A stretch of 64,000 nt of DNA from Taxillus chinensis (taxonomy: Eukaryota; Streptophyta; Magnoliopsida; Santalales; Loranthaceae): the NCBI GenBank assembly GCA_023512835.1, contig CM042084.1, forward strand, positions 54,415,031-54,479,030, read 5' to 3'. The notes below the pieces were generated by a model. That model was not told the DNA's origin, ran no database searches, and worked only from the letters and a program-made list of their open reading frames with translations. The position numbers and the translations under genes are program-made. Within the stretch, counting starts at the first letter, position 1; the number at the start of each line of letters is the position of its first letter. Below are positions 54,335 to 64,000 of this stretch, piece by piece.

Positions 54335-55743
54335 TGTTGGATCAAGCCTAGAATTTCGATGATGTAGATAAAACCCTATGTAATTTAATCTGAGACTTTG
54401 GTTGTTTTATCTTAAGTTGTTATAGAAGATATGATCTTAATACGGAGCTACACTCGTGAGAGCAAAGCTAAGGACAGGATACATAATCCTGATCTGAACA
54501 AGAGTGAGTGTCGTCAAACACTTGGTAAATAATCAAGTCTCTCCTTCATATGGAATAAGGATCATTCGTGCAGACTAATCACTTAATGTTACGGACTAAA
54601 GAAACTGCACCTAACACCTTAAATGGACCAAGTCAAATAGATGCAGAGTAAAAATCCTAGTCTACAAGCCGCACAGAGTAAGACATAGTTATTGCGGAAT
54701 AAAAGGCTAAGTCTTCCACTCAAGCGGACTAAGGAAAAGAAGACACGGAGTAAGAAATCCGAGTCTTCCATACTTGTGGAGTAAGGAACGACTTGTGTAG
54801 AATAAGGACCCGAGTCTTTATTTGCATGGAGTAAGGAAACTAGATGCGGAGTAAGGAATCCGAACTACTCACTCATGCGGAGTAAGGATGTGCTGACACG
54901 CAGTAAGCCTTCCATTCCTTTAACTCATACGGAGTAAGGAAGCGCTGATGCGGAGTAAGCACTCTGACCTTCTCATTCATACGGAATAAGAAAGCGCTGA
55001 CACGGAATAAAGATTCATGTACTAAATTAATATGGAGTAAGCAATCACTAACACGGAGTAAGGATCCGAGCTTCATTAACACGGAGTAAGGAACCTTGCA
55101 CCGGATTAAGAAGACACTGCTTTAACTTATCTCCTCGCATTCAAAGTCGCCAACTTGCTGTGTCCCAATGTAAGACAATCTCGTTGAGAACCTAAAGCAT
55201 CTTACACGTGGATCACTCGGATATGTGGACGCAACTTTAACTGAACTTGGAAACTCACAAAGGCACTTATGCTTTGCAAACCCAAGACCTTGAGCTCCAC
55301 ATCTGCAACATTCAAGGCAAAGAGAATTCCGAGGAATAGTCAATGCTGCACATAGTCCGGAAGAACAAGTTCCAAGATTGTCTCTCAAGGATGTTTCTAT
55401 ATATACTGTAACACTTGTACATTCTGAGAGTGTTGAAAGTCTTGATCATTCGTGAGCTGAAAATAAACGTGTACAAGAGCTCATTGAGATATAAAGGCTA
55501 GTGTGTAAGTCTTTTCTAAATAGAGTATAAGAGAGTTGTAAGAGTAGATTAAAAATTTTAACAAGCTTTAATCTGCTTCTATTTTGTTGTATTTATCAGT
55601 TGATAATAAAACAAAATACTTCCATTATTGGTTATCTTTCGCATTGATTATCTCTTTTAACCAGTTAAGTGTTGTGCCTAAGAGAAAGGAAAGAGTTTAG
55701 ATAAAAGCCTATTCACCCCCCTCTAGGCTCTCAGGGACCAACA
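54335..55743 (+). repeat. 5' LTR of SIRE-2
   Basis: 1409 bp, TGTTGGATCAAGCC to CAGGGACCAACA. 54540-55110 consists of a GGAGTAAGGA-type repeat in about twenty degenerate copies; TATA box CTATATATAC at 55397-55405; a AATAAAACAAAATAC segment near the end (55605) may be a poly-A signal. Confidence 0.9.
54540..55110 (+). repeat. GGAGTAAGGA repeat zone of the SIRE LTR
   Basis: About twenty degenerate copies, 20-40 bases apart, of (A)CGGAGTAAGGA with words such as GCGGAATAAG and ACACGGAGTAAG. Inverted counterpart at 53030-53650. Confidence 0.8.
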
Positions 55744-55745
55744 AG

Positions 55746-55757
55746 TGGTATTAGAGC
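55746..55757 (+). other. primer-binding site of SIRE-2 (initiator tRNA-Met, one change)
   Basis: TGGTATTAGAGC, two bases from the LTR end; one base from the standard TGGTATCAGAGC. Confidence 0.88.
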
Positions 55758-55804
55758 AAGTTCTAACTGCTCAAAGTAGAGATCCCACTCTTTCTCTCTC
55801 AACA

Positions 55805-57848
55805 ATGGCCGAAGAAAGCAGCATGCTATTCAACACTCGCCTTAACTCTAGAGGTGCACAAGAGCCCCTGCCCTATCGAAGCAGCAGTGAAAATGTCGAT
55901 CCACCTCAACCTGCTGCTGTCGCTGCTCCACAACCACGGAGTTCTGGTTTCACTCTGACCAAAATGCCAAAATTCACACCTGAGCTTTTCTCACAGTGGA
56001 AAGCTCACATGAGGATGTTCATGGTATGCCATGATCATCTCATGTGGCCGTGTCTTCATTAGGAGATACCGATTTCGATGACTATCAGAGAACATGGAGT
56101 CAGAAGGCCAAAGACTGATGCTGAACTTACCCATGATGAAAGAGCCTAGCAGTTTGCTAGCGGAAAAGCTCTGGCATATGTCACATCATCTTTGGACTCC
56201 GAAGCTTTTACGGACGTCCAGGGCTGCACAACAAAAGCTGTATGGGATAAGCTGACAATCCTCTATGAGGGAAGTCAGTCCCAAATGCAGAACATCATTT
56301 GTCTTTCGTCAAGGAACTTCGAGAGCTTTAATCACAAACCTGGTGAATCCCTCGAAAGCATCTATTGGAGATTCGGCAAGCTCATCCTTGAGCTAAAAAC
56401 TGTCAATGAGCACTACTCTCAATCCCAAATCAATGACAAGTTTTTTTGCTCCTTACCGGATCGCTACTACTCCAAGCAGCTCCAAATTCAAGCCAAGAAG
56501 AACTGGCAGTATGTTCCCTTAGAAGAACTATACTGAGAGCTACGGACTTATGAGTTCAGGTTTAAATATTAGTCTAACGGAGTTAAGTTCCCAAGAATGC
56601 TACAACTGTGGGAAACCTGATCACTAGGCCAAGGATTGTAAATCCAAATCTAAGACTACCGAGAAGAGTGACAAGGTTACTCCCCGACGCTCCACCTCAG
56701 ATAATAGCAAGAACAAGAGGAAGGCGTTCGTCACAAAGTACGTTAGTGGCTCGGAAGAAGAGGAGGAATCCTCCAATGATGAGCTAACCCCAAAGCCGAA
56801 CGTCTGCCTCATGGCAAATATTGAGGTACCTTCTATCTCTGAGCTCATGAGAAAATTAGAATCTGTTACTGTTGAACGTGATCATGAAAAGAATGAGAGA
56901 CTAATAATTACTCAAATGTACAAAGATATGGAAAGTCAGGCTAAACGTCTAGAATTCCCTATTGCAAGACTTGAAAAAGACATAGCTGAGTTTAGGACTA
57001 AAGAGGTTTGGTATCACGATTTTAGAGCTGAAAATCATTTGTTAAATACCAACCTAACTAGCCTAACTGTAAGTCTTAAACAACTCGAAAATGAACTAGA
57101 AAAGAAAAAAGAAATAAATTGTAAGTGGCCAAATTAGAGGGAAATAGCCTCTACGTTTAGGACTATTTCGGACGACGTTCGAGTTAAACCCGGCCTTGAC
57201 TCCGAACCATCAACCTCCATACAAGCTGCTGAGTATCCTCCGGATTTCATTCCGAAACTAACCAACCTATATCCTGTTAGCACATCTAAACTGCTGGATG
57301 GTTTCATTTCAGGTGGCACCATAGTCTATGATTGTGGAAGAGAGGCTGTTACTGCTGTTCCCAAAGTAGTAGCACCTGTACCTAACGATGAAGGGAAGGT
57401 TGTTACAGTTAAAGCCGAAACTGTAGCACCTAGAAAGAAAGGAAAGGCAAAAGCTGACGCATCTAGAGCCAAAAGCACGTCACCCAAACGCAAAGGATTA
57501 GGCCATAGGGATCAGTGTAGAAAACTTGTAAAATCTAAGAAACTTGTATCCCCTGTTAGTCCTCCGCATCATAGTGTCTGTTCCATCTGTAGAAAAATAG
57601 GGCATTATCACTATGAATGTTGGAGTTTATCATATAACTGGCTTTGTAATCAAGTTCGTATTAATAAAGATTAGTTCGTCAAAAAGGAGTGTCTCTCTCA
57701 AGAAAACCCAAATAAAAAAAGCAACCGACACTAACAAAGTTAAGTCAACTTGGAAAGCTAAAGTTCTTTACAAAGTAAAATCGAAACTGTTGACACTGCT
57801 GTTGTTTCTCCTAACCGCCCAAAACAAGTTTGGGCACCAAAAGTGTAA
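55805..57848 (+). pseudogene. gag of SIRE-2, many stops
   Basis: ATG 55805 (MAEESSMLFNTRLN). Capsid part: PELFSQWKAHMRMFM (55979-56023), SSLDSEAFTDVQGCTTKAVWDKL (56189-56255), ESLESIYWRFGKLI (56348-56389). A first knuckle CYNCGKPDH-x-AKDC (56599-56640) has a stop in it; a coiled-coil region follows (56811-57137) and a second knuckle CSICRKIGHYHYEC (57580-57621). Ends RPKQVWAPKV. Stops at 56060, 56534, 56627 and several later. It shows what SIRE-1 lost at its 5' end. Confidence 0.85.
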
Positions 57849-57899
57849 ACTGTTGTCTTGCAGGAGCATCTCTGGAATGCATTGACGGATCACTTGAAG

Positions 57900-60812
57900 T
57901 TAAAGATCAATCAAACCAAGTAGATCCTCGATAGTGGATGCTCTGGACATATGACGGGTGATCAGTCTCTGCTCGTTAAAGTTACTGATAAACGAGGCCC
58001 ATCCGTATCATATGGCGACAATAACAAAGGTAAGACTATCAGGTATGGCACTTTAACCAATGCCTGTGTATCAATCACTAAAGTTGCACTAGTCGAAGGT
58101 TTGAAGCAAAATTTGCTGAGTGTCAGTAATTTATGTGACAAAGGGTTTACTATTTCCTTTATATCCAACACCTACACAGTTAGGGAAAACTTATCCAGAG
58201 ATGTTAAGTTATCCGGATTAAGAGATGGGGACATATACTCAGTGTTCTTAAGAAATAATTCTTCTGACCCTGTATGCTTCCTCACTAAAGCATCAGATGA
58301 AGAAAGTTGGCTATGGTACAAGCGTTGCGCACATTTAAATTTTAAGACTTTGTCTAAATTAGCATTGCTTGACTTAGTAAATGGTCTGCCCAAACATAAA
58401 TTCTCCAGAGACTCTCTGTCGAGAGTGCCAACTCAGCAAGCAGACCAAATCTTTGAACATCTAGTAGATCTCTTCAACTGGATAAGCAATTCACAAGGAC
58501 TGGGCATTAAATGCATCACGAGTGTTCATGGTATGGAATTCGACTTTTCAGATATGAGATCCTATTGTTCTGAATAGGGCATTTAGCACGACTTTTCTAC
58601 GCCCAGAACTCTACAACAAAATGGAGTTGTTGAGCATAAGAATCGCACATTAGTCGAAGCTGGTCGTTAAATGTTAACGGGGGCAAAGCTTCCTCTCAGT
58701 CTATAGGCTAAAGCTATGTCCACTGCATGCTATGTTCAAAACAGAGCTCTTATCAATAAGGTTACCATGAAAACACCCTATGAGATGTGGAGAGGCAGGA
58801 AACCATCAATCTCAAATTTCAAAGCTTTTGGGTGTGCTTGCTACGTGTTAAACAACTGATGATGAATCACCTAGTACTAGTGAAGCAAGAAGAAATGCTA
58901 CTGATGATGCTTTAGAAGACTCAGACTTCGGACAAATTATTACGGACATCTATAACTCTAGAGAACCTTCAAGTCTGTTCGGACCAGTTCATACTGAAAG
59001 TCACAGTGTCGAAGAACTTCCATGTACTTTTGGAACTGTTCATCATACAGATACAACTAGTCCGGAAGAAGCTCGACCAGCCGATGTACAAGAACCACAT
59101 GATCTGGCAGAGCTTCAAATCATTAACTACTCACTACCACTTGCGCAGAACTATAGGTGGACTAGGAACCACCCATTAGATCAAGTGATTGGTGATCCTA
59201 CTGTTGGAGTACGAATGAGGGTAGCCACTTCCAATCTATGTCTCTTCTTGTGTTTTCTATCATAGATAGAGCCAAAGGTGGTGGATGAAGCTCTTCAGGA
59301 TTCAAACTGGATAGATGCTATGCAAGAAGAGCTTAATCAGTTCAACAGGAATAAAGTGTGGATTTTAGTGCCAAGGCCAAGGTCGCAACAAGTCATTGGA
59401 GTTAAATGGGTGTTTTGGAATAAATTAGATATTGATGGAATAATAATCTAAAACAAAGCATGACTGGTAACCAAAGGATATCGTCAAGAAGAAGGCATTA
59501 ATTATGACGAAACCTTTGCTCCAGTAGAAAGACTTGAGGCGATCCGAATGTTCCTGGCGTATGCTTCATATGAAAACTTCACAGCTTATCAAATGGACGT
59601 CAAGAGCGCATTTTTGAATGGAAATCTTCAAGAGGAGGTTTATGTTGAACAACCTCTGGGCTTCGTTGAACATAAGGCTGAACATATGGTATATAAACTA
59701 CGAAAAGCCTTGTATGGATTGAAGCAAGCTCCAAGAGCCAGGTATGACACACTATCAGAATTCTTGCTCGAACATTATTTCAGAAAAGGGAAGATTGACA
59801 CCACACTATTTCTACGGAAAGAGAAAGACCATTCTCTGATCGTATAAATCTACGTGGATGACATCATCTTCGGATCATCGAATCCGAAGCTATGTGAAGA
59901 GTTTACAAAGTTGATGACTGGCACATTTGAAATGAGCATAATGGGAGAATTAACGTACTTCCTTGGGATTGAGGTTAAACAAATGAAGGATGGAATCTTC
60001 ATCAACCAAACGAAGTACACACGGGACTTAATCAAGAAATTTGGAATGCAAAACTCAACTCCCGTGAAGACTCCCGTGAAGACTCCCATGCCAGTCAGTG
60101 CCAAGTTAGATCCTGATCTTAACGGAGAATCAGTAAATGTGACTGACTACAGATGTATGATTGGGTCACTGTTGTACCTTACAGCTAGTCACTCGGACAT
60201 AATGTTTGCAATTTGCATTTGTGCAAGATATCAGGCGAATCCCAAAGAGTCACACATGCTTCATGTAAAACAGATATTGTGGTATCTCAAAGGGACAGTA
60301 AATTTGGGACTCTAGTATCCAAAGGAGTCCAACTTCTCTTTATCCGGATATTCAGATGTTGATTTTGCCGAGTGTCGCATCGACAGGAAGAGTACTAGTG
60401 GTACTTGTCATTTCCTTGGAAATAGATTGATTTCATGGTTCGAAGATGGGGCGAATTCCGCATCACCGCCTCTCTTGTCGAGGTGGAATACATAGCTGCT
60501 GGGAGTTGCTGCGTACAGCTACTCTGGATGCAAAGTCAACTTACTGACTATGGGTTCAACATGACATTTGTTCCTATGTATTGCGACAATACCAGTGCGA
60601 TTGCCATCAGCAACAAACATGTTATGCACCCAAACACCAAGCACATTGAAGTCAGGTATCATTTCATCCGAGATCATGTTCTCAAAAAGCACATATCTCT
60701 CGAACATGTTGCTACAGATGATCAACTCGCAGACATACTCACCAAGCCCCTACCTGATGCAAGATTTTCTAAACTACTCCTCAATTTAGGTATGCTTAAC
60801 CTATCTGCATAG
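57900..60812 (+). pseudogene. pol of SIRE-2 (protease, integrase, RT, RNase H), many breaks
   Basis: Protease ILDSGCSGHMTGDQS (57926-57970) in a largely open frame to 58577. Integrase: zinc region KRCAHLNFKTLSKL (58320), a core with a deletion, NGVVEHKNRTLVEA (58625) with the expected Glu, then stops. Linker to 59260. [25 protein letters not shown] (59595), YVDDIIFGSS (59851-59880) with a stop just before it. RNase H: GYSDVDFAEC, EVEYIAAGSC, CDNTSAIAI, LADILTKPLP, stop at 60810-60812. A duplicated VKTPVKTPM segment (60064-60090) is a 12-bp insertion. Confidence 0.85.
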
Positions 60813-61878
60813 TTTCTTATTTTATCTTTCAACAGTATTTCTTTCAGAACATGCATCGCGTTTTATAATGAGTGTTAGACACTTACTATACTTCATGCTG
60901 ATCATGCTTACTACTAATATACATTATGGTTTTGATAGTTTTCTCATATTTTCTCATCAGGAAGATGCTTATGTTTCCCGACTGAAGTTGCTTAAGTTGA
61001 CATAATTAACATTATATGAGTACAAACTTCTTAGGATTTCATGATTCAAATTTTCATTTATCACCACATGTCTAATGCTATTTCATATTGATTATACTAT
61101 TAACATGTCTGGTTGAAGAAATGAAATGGGTTAGCTCGGAATGCTGGTGAATGAAATCATAGCTGCAGTCTAATCAGCTTCTGAAGTGGAGTTTCTTGAA
61201 GCATAGACAGCAAAATTTTCATGATCTAAATAATTTAGCTGGAAATGTCTATCAAGAGGATTGTAAGATCCAACAAGGAGAAAATGCTTATTAATTACCC
61301 AAGTAATACCCCCCTTATATGTCTCATGACCTCTTTCCTCGCTGTTTATCTGAGGGGGAGTTCATCTTTGAAAGGATCGCATGATCTATCTGGAACCAAT
61401 TGCCTAACTATTATTTTAGTAATAACCCCCTAATATGTCTCGGATGTTCTTCCCTCTAACTTCTCACTTCCGGATCTGACTAGACATGCATTGTTGAATC
61501 AAATTTGTAGCATGTTTAGATGTTTTTATTTTTTCTATTGTGCATCTTAATCGAATAATCAATTGATTGCATCTGGCATGTGCTCTTTCTTCCATTCTCA
61601 CTTATGAATCTTAATCAAAGTAACTCATATATCGTTCATTTATCTTGGCTACGATGTTCAACATGACGGTTTCACTATGTTGACCAATGTGAACTTGTAT
61701 GTTTCTTATCGTTCATATGCATTATTTTTAATAACATGATCATCAACTTATATGTATGTGTCTCATATGCATAAGTTCTGTTATTTATTAGTTTGGATTA
61801 TGCAACTTTTCCATATCTGTTTTAATCCGTACTAATCCCAACCTGTCAAGCTCTTTGTTCCTTTTAGTGTATGTTTAT
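60813..61878 (+). other. post-pol non-coding region of SIRE-2
   Basis: Aligns with 45602-46670 of SIRE-1. One clear CTGAGGGGGAGTTC purine motif at 61349; the second AGGGGGAG copy of SIRE-1 is eroded here. No ORF. Confidence 0.65.
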
Positions 61879-62278
61879 TGTAATGACCCATGTTTTGGGA
61901 TGTGGAGTTAGTCACAGTTTTGCCTTTTGGGGTGGCAATTGTTGGGTTTTATGGAGTTTTATTCCCACACACATTGGCTTGAACACTTTGTATGATGATG
62001 GGCAAGCTTGAGGTAAGAGATGAGCCCAAGAGGGAACCTTTAGGGGGTGCACATGATAATGCATGTGATAATGGCTTGTCACGGGTAGTGGTGTTTTTGC
62101 GTGGGAGCCTTCTAGAAGTTATTCTAAGTTTTGTGGCAAAATCTTAGGGCATTTGGAGCCATGTTTTCGCACCGTCTTCTTCGTTTACTTATGCTGATCA
62201 TCTTTTCCTAAAGGACCATGTTCAAATTGTAGGTATTTTGTCCTGTGTGGATGTGGGAAGGTTGTGGCATGTTCCCTT

Positions 62279-62467
62279 TATCAAAACTACGTCGTTTTGA
62301 TGATGAAATTTCATATATCAAAACTACATCATTTTGATGGTGGATTTCATTTATCAAAACTATGTTGTTTTGATGGTGGGATTTCATTTATCAAAACTAC
62401 GTCGTATTAACGTTGGGTTTCACTTATCAAAACCACGTCATTTTGATAAGTGAGCTGTTTATATAAA
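62279..62467 (+). promoter_or_regulatory. C3 LTR promoter: five ACGT palindromes and TATA box
   Basis: Five copies of ATCAAAACTACGTCGTTTTGAT-like palindromes with varying cores, 35-40 bases apart, then TTTATATAAAG. The fourth copy is damaged in its right arm. Confidence 0.65.
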
Positions 62468-62529
62468 GAGGTGGAGGTCTCTTTGTTTTAGGTTTAGGGT
62501 TTCTTTCCGCCAGCCGCCGCAACTGTCGC

Positions 62530-62589
<60 letters not shown>
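62530..62589. repeat. (GA)n microsatellite in C3 LTR
   Basis: Nearly perfect GA repeat of 60 bases, about 65 bases after the TATA box. Confidence 0.95.
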
Positions 62590-62592
<3 letters not shown>

Positions 62593-62899
62593 CTGATCGT
62601 TGCTACTGTGGTGATTCGCATGGATGGACGGCGTCTAGCGTGGGAGCAAAAGCAAGGAGGAACCTTTTGAGGTAGGGGTTCTGTCTCTTCTAGTACCCAT
62701 TTCGGGGTTAGGCCCTTTGGTGGTTGATTTGTAGAGTATTATCATTGTTGTTATAATATATATATGTAAATCCATATAGGTGTGATCTCCAATATGGATG
62801 TTGGCCTTCAATGGCATATTTTGTTTGGTTTTGATGTTGCATCCAGGGTATGGGAACTCTCGAGGTTCGTTGCGTGGCAGTGGGCCTTGGAGGCGGTTG

Positions 62900-64000
62900 T
62901 GTAATGACCCGTGTCTTGGGTAGAACAAGCTAGAACGAAGATGAACAATACCCTGGGCGAACGCTTGGGTCGAAAGGTGGAAGACCCGAAGATTTGGGTC
63001 GTAGGGTCAAAGACCGAGGGTCGAAGTTCAAAGGTTTGAAGGTCGAAGGTTTGATCTTCGAGACAGATCTTCGAAGCCGCGTTTCTAGCGAGTCTTCGAG
63101 GGAGTGTTTCTACTAGTCTTCGTGGCTTGGTTGTTAGAGAGTGTAATGAGCTCAAGTGGGAGTGTGTAGAGGCTGCGTGTGACAATGACCACGTTCGGAT
63201 TGTGGGTATTTTGTCCTGTGTGGAAGCGGAGTGGTTAGTTCATGTTTTATTTATCAAAACTACGTCATTTTGATGGTGTGTTTCATTTATCAAAACTACG
63301 TCATTTTGATGGTGGGATTTCATTTATCAAAACTACATTGTTTTGATGGTGGGATTTCATTTATCAAAACTACGTCATTTTGATAAGTGAGGTCTATATA
63401 AGGAGGAGCTCTCTTTGTTTTAGGTTTAGGGTTTTTGTTGTCAGCCGCCGCAGCCGTCGCAGAGAGAGAGAGAGAGGGAGATTGAGATAGAGAGAGCTCA
63501 GTTCGTGGCTGCCGTTGTCATTCTCGTGGTTAGACGACGTTAGGCGTGGAGGCAAGAGCGTGGAGGATCTTTGAGGTAGGGGTTCTGTCTTTCCTGGTTT
63601 GTCCGGGGGTTAGACCCTGTGTAGAAGATTTGTAGAGTTTCTATTGTTATTGGTATAATATTTATATGTAAATTCATATAGGTATGACCTCCTATATGAA
63701 TGTTGGCCTTCAATGGCGTCTTGGTGTGATTCTGGCCAGTGCATGTTAGATGTTCGATAAAATGCCTGTGTGAATATGCCTGTGTGAAAATGCCTGTGTG
63801 TATATACCTAGGACGTGTTTGATAATATGCCTGTGTGGCTGGATTTGTGAGTTTGTGAATGTATGCTTGCTAAGTGTCTGAAGTTATGCCTGTGTGACCA
63901 CGCATGTTAAGTGTTTGATATTATGCCTGTATGGCCATGTTGTGCTGCGTGTTTGCTTGTACACCCGGTGGCTATGGAAGCCCGGGCTTATTTTATTGAA
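62900..64000 (+). repeat. C-family LTR C4, runs off the window
   Basis: Starts TGTAATGACCCGTGTC. Has GGTCGAAGGTT-type repeats (62960-63070), four ACGT palindromes (63251-63388), TATA box CTATATAAGG (63393-63402), a GA tract (63460-63480) and ATGCCTGTGTG repeats (63750-63960). The end and any internal sequence are outside the window. Confidence 0.85.
63251..63402 (+). promoter_or_regulatory. C4 LTR promoter: four ACGT palindromes and TATA box
   Basis: Four units of TTATCAAAACTACGTCATTTTGATGG-like sequence, about 35 bases apart, immediately upstream of CTATATAAGG. Confidence 0.65.

Larger units (their letters stand above)
54335..61878 (+). mobile_element. SIRE-2: Ty1/copia element (SIRE/Maximus type), 5' LTR to post-pol region
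   Basis: LTR 54335-55743, primer site 55746-55757, gag 55805-57848, pol to 60812, then post-pol sequence cut at 61878 by LTR C3. Its extra ORF and 3' LTR, if present, lie beyond the window or beyond the C-family insertions. Many stops and frameshifts; more decayed than SIRE-1 in gag and integrase. Confidence 0.87.
61879..62899 (+). repeat. C-family LTR C3, interrupted by C4
   Basis: Starts TGTAATGACCCATG inside SIRE-2. Contains five ACGT palindromes (62279-62450), TATA box (62458-62467), a 60-base GA tract, and the TGTAAATCCATATAGGTGTGATCTCC phrase of C1/C2. Breaks at 62899 where a second LTR start appears. Confidence 0.85.

Noticed and set aside
54540..55110. CRISPR-like array
   Set aside because: Repeats are degenerate, spacers are irregular and non-unique, and the context is a plant LTR.

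Overview
This window reads as repeat-rich nuclear DNA of a flowering plant, probably a eudicot. It is AT-rich and has no intact single-copy host gene that I can recognise. Nearly every stretch can be assigned to LTR retrotransposons of four kinds: Athila-like Ty3/gypsy (tRNA-Asp primer site, gag ending in an ITLRSG-type box, extra ORF after integrase), an Ogre/Tat-like Ty3/gypsy element with a 2.8 kb LTR, chromovirus-like Ty3/gypsy LTRs (initiator-Met primer site, LTR ends in GGCGTGACA), and Ty1/copia elements of the SIRE/Maximus (Sirevirus) type. Names used below (A, B, C1-C4, D, E, F, SIRE-1, SIRE-2) are local labels.

Layout. 1-13638: element B, a degraded Athila-like element on the minus strand, split at its third ORF by the short non-autonomous element A (1975-8352, target duplication ATGAG). 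13639-18060: gag-pro and 5' LTR of chromovirus-like E. 18090-24202: truncated Ogre-like element. 24203-26252: leader and 5' LTR of chromovirus-like C1, inserted in the gag of SIRE-1. 26253-52101: SIRE-1 on the plus strand, split by solo LTR C2 (29142-44596, duplication ATAGA), which is itself split by the structurally complete 13.2 kb Athila-like element D (31035-44242, duplication ACTTT), and split again by solo LTR F (49973-51497). 52102-54334: scrambled LTR fragments, including an inverted SIRE LTR. 54335-61878: SIRE-2 from its 5' LTR to past pol. 61879-64000: two more C-family LTRs, one inside the other.

How it fits together. The most unusual object is in element A: at its primer-binding site the element holds not the usual 18 nt but an almost complete tRNA-Asp(GTC) sequence (6774-6845) including CCA, followed by a second partial copy of the anticodon arm and then a displaced copy of the element's own 3' region. 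This looks like a fossil of a reverse-transcription accident in which the primer tRNA was copied through. Second, both the Athila-like elements and SIRE-1 carry after pol an extra ORF ending in a Ulp1-like (C48) cysteine-protease domain with recognisable His/Asp/Gln/Cys positions, each preceded by what looks like its own TATA promoter. Third, unrelated LTR families share upstream modules: an ACGT-centred palindrome of about 20 bp, CACGTG hairpin clusters, GGAGTAAGG repeats and GGTCGAAG repeats. Almost all coding regions carry stops or frameshifts. All assignments rest on reading motifs and comparing copies within the window; no database search was possible.
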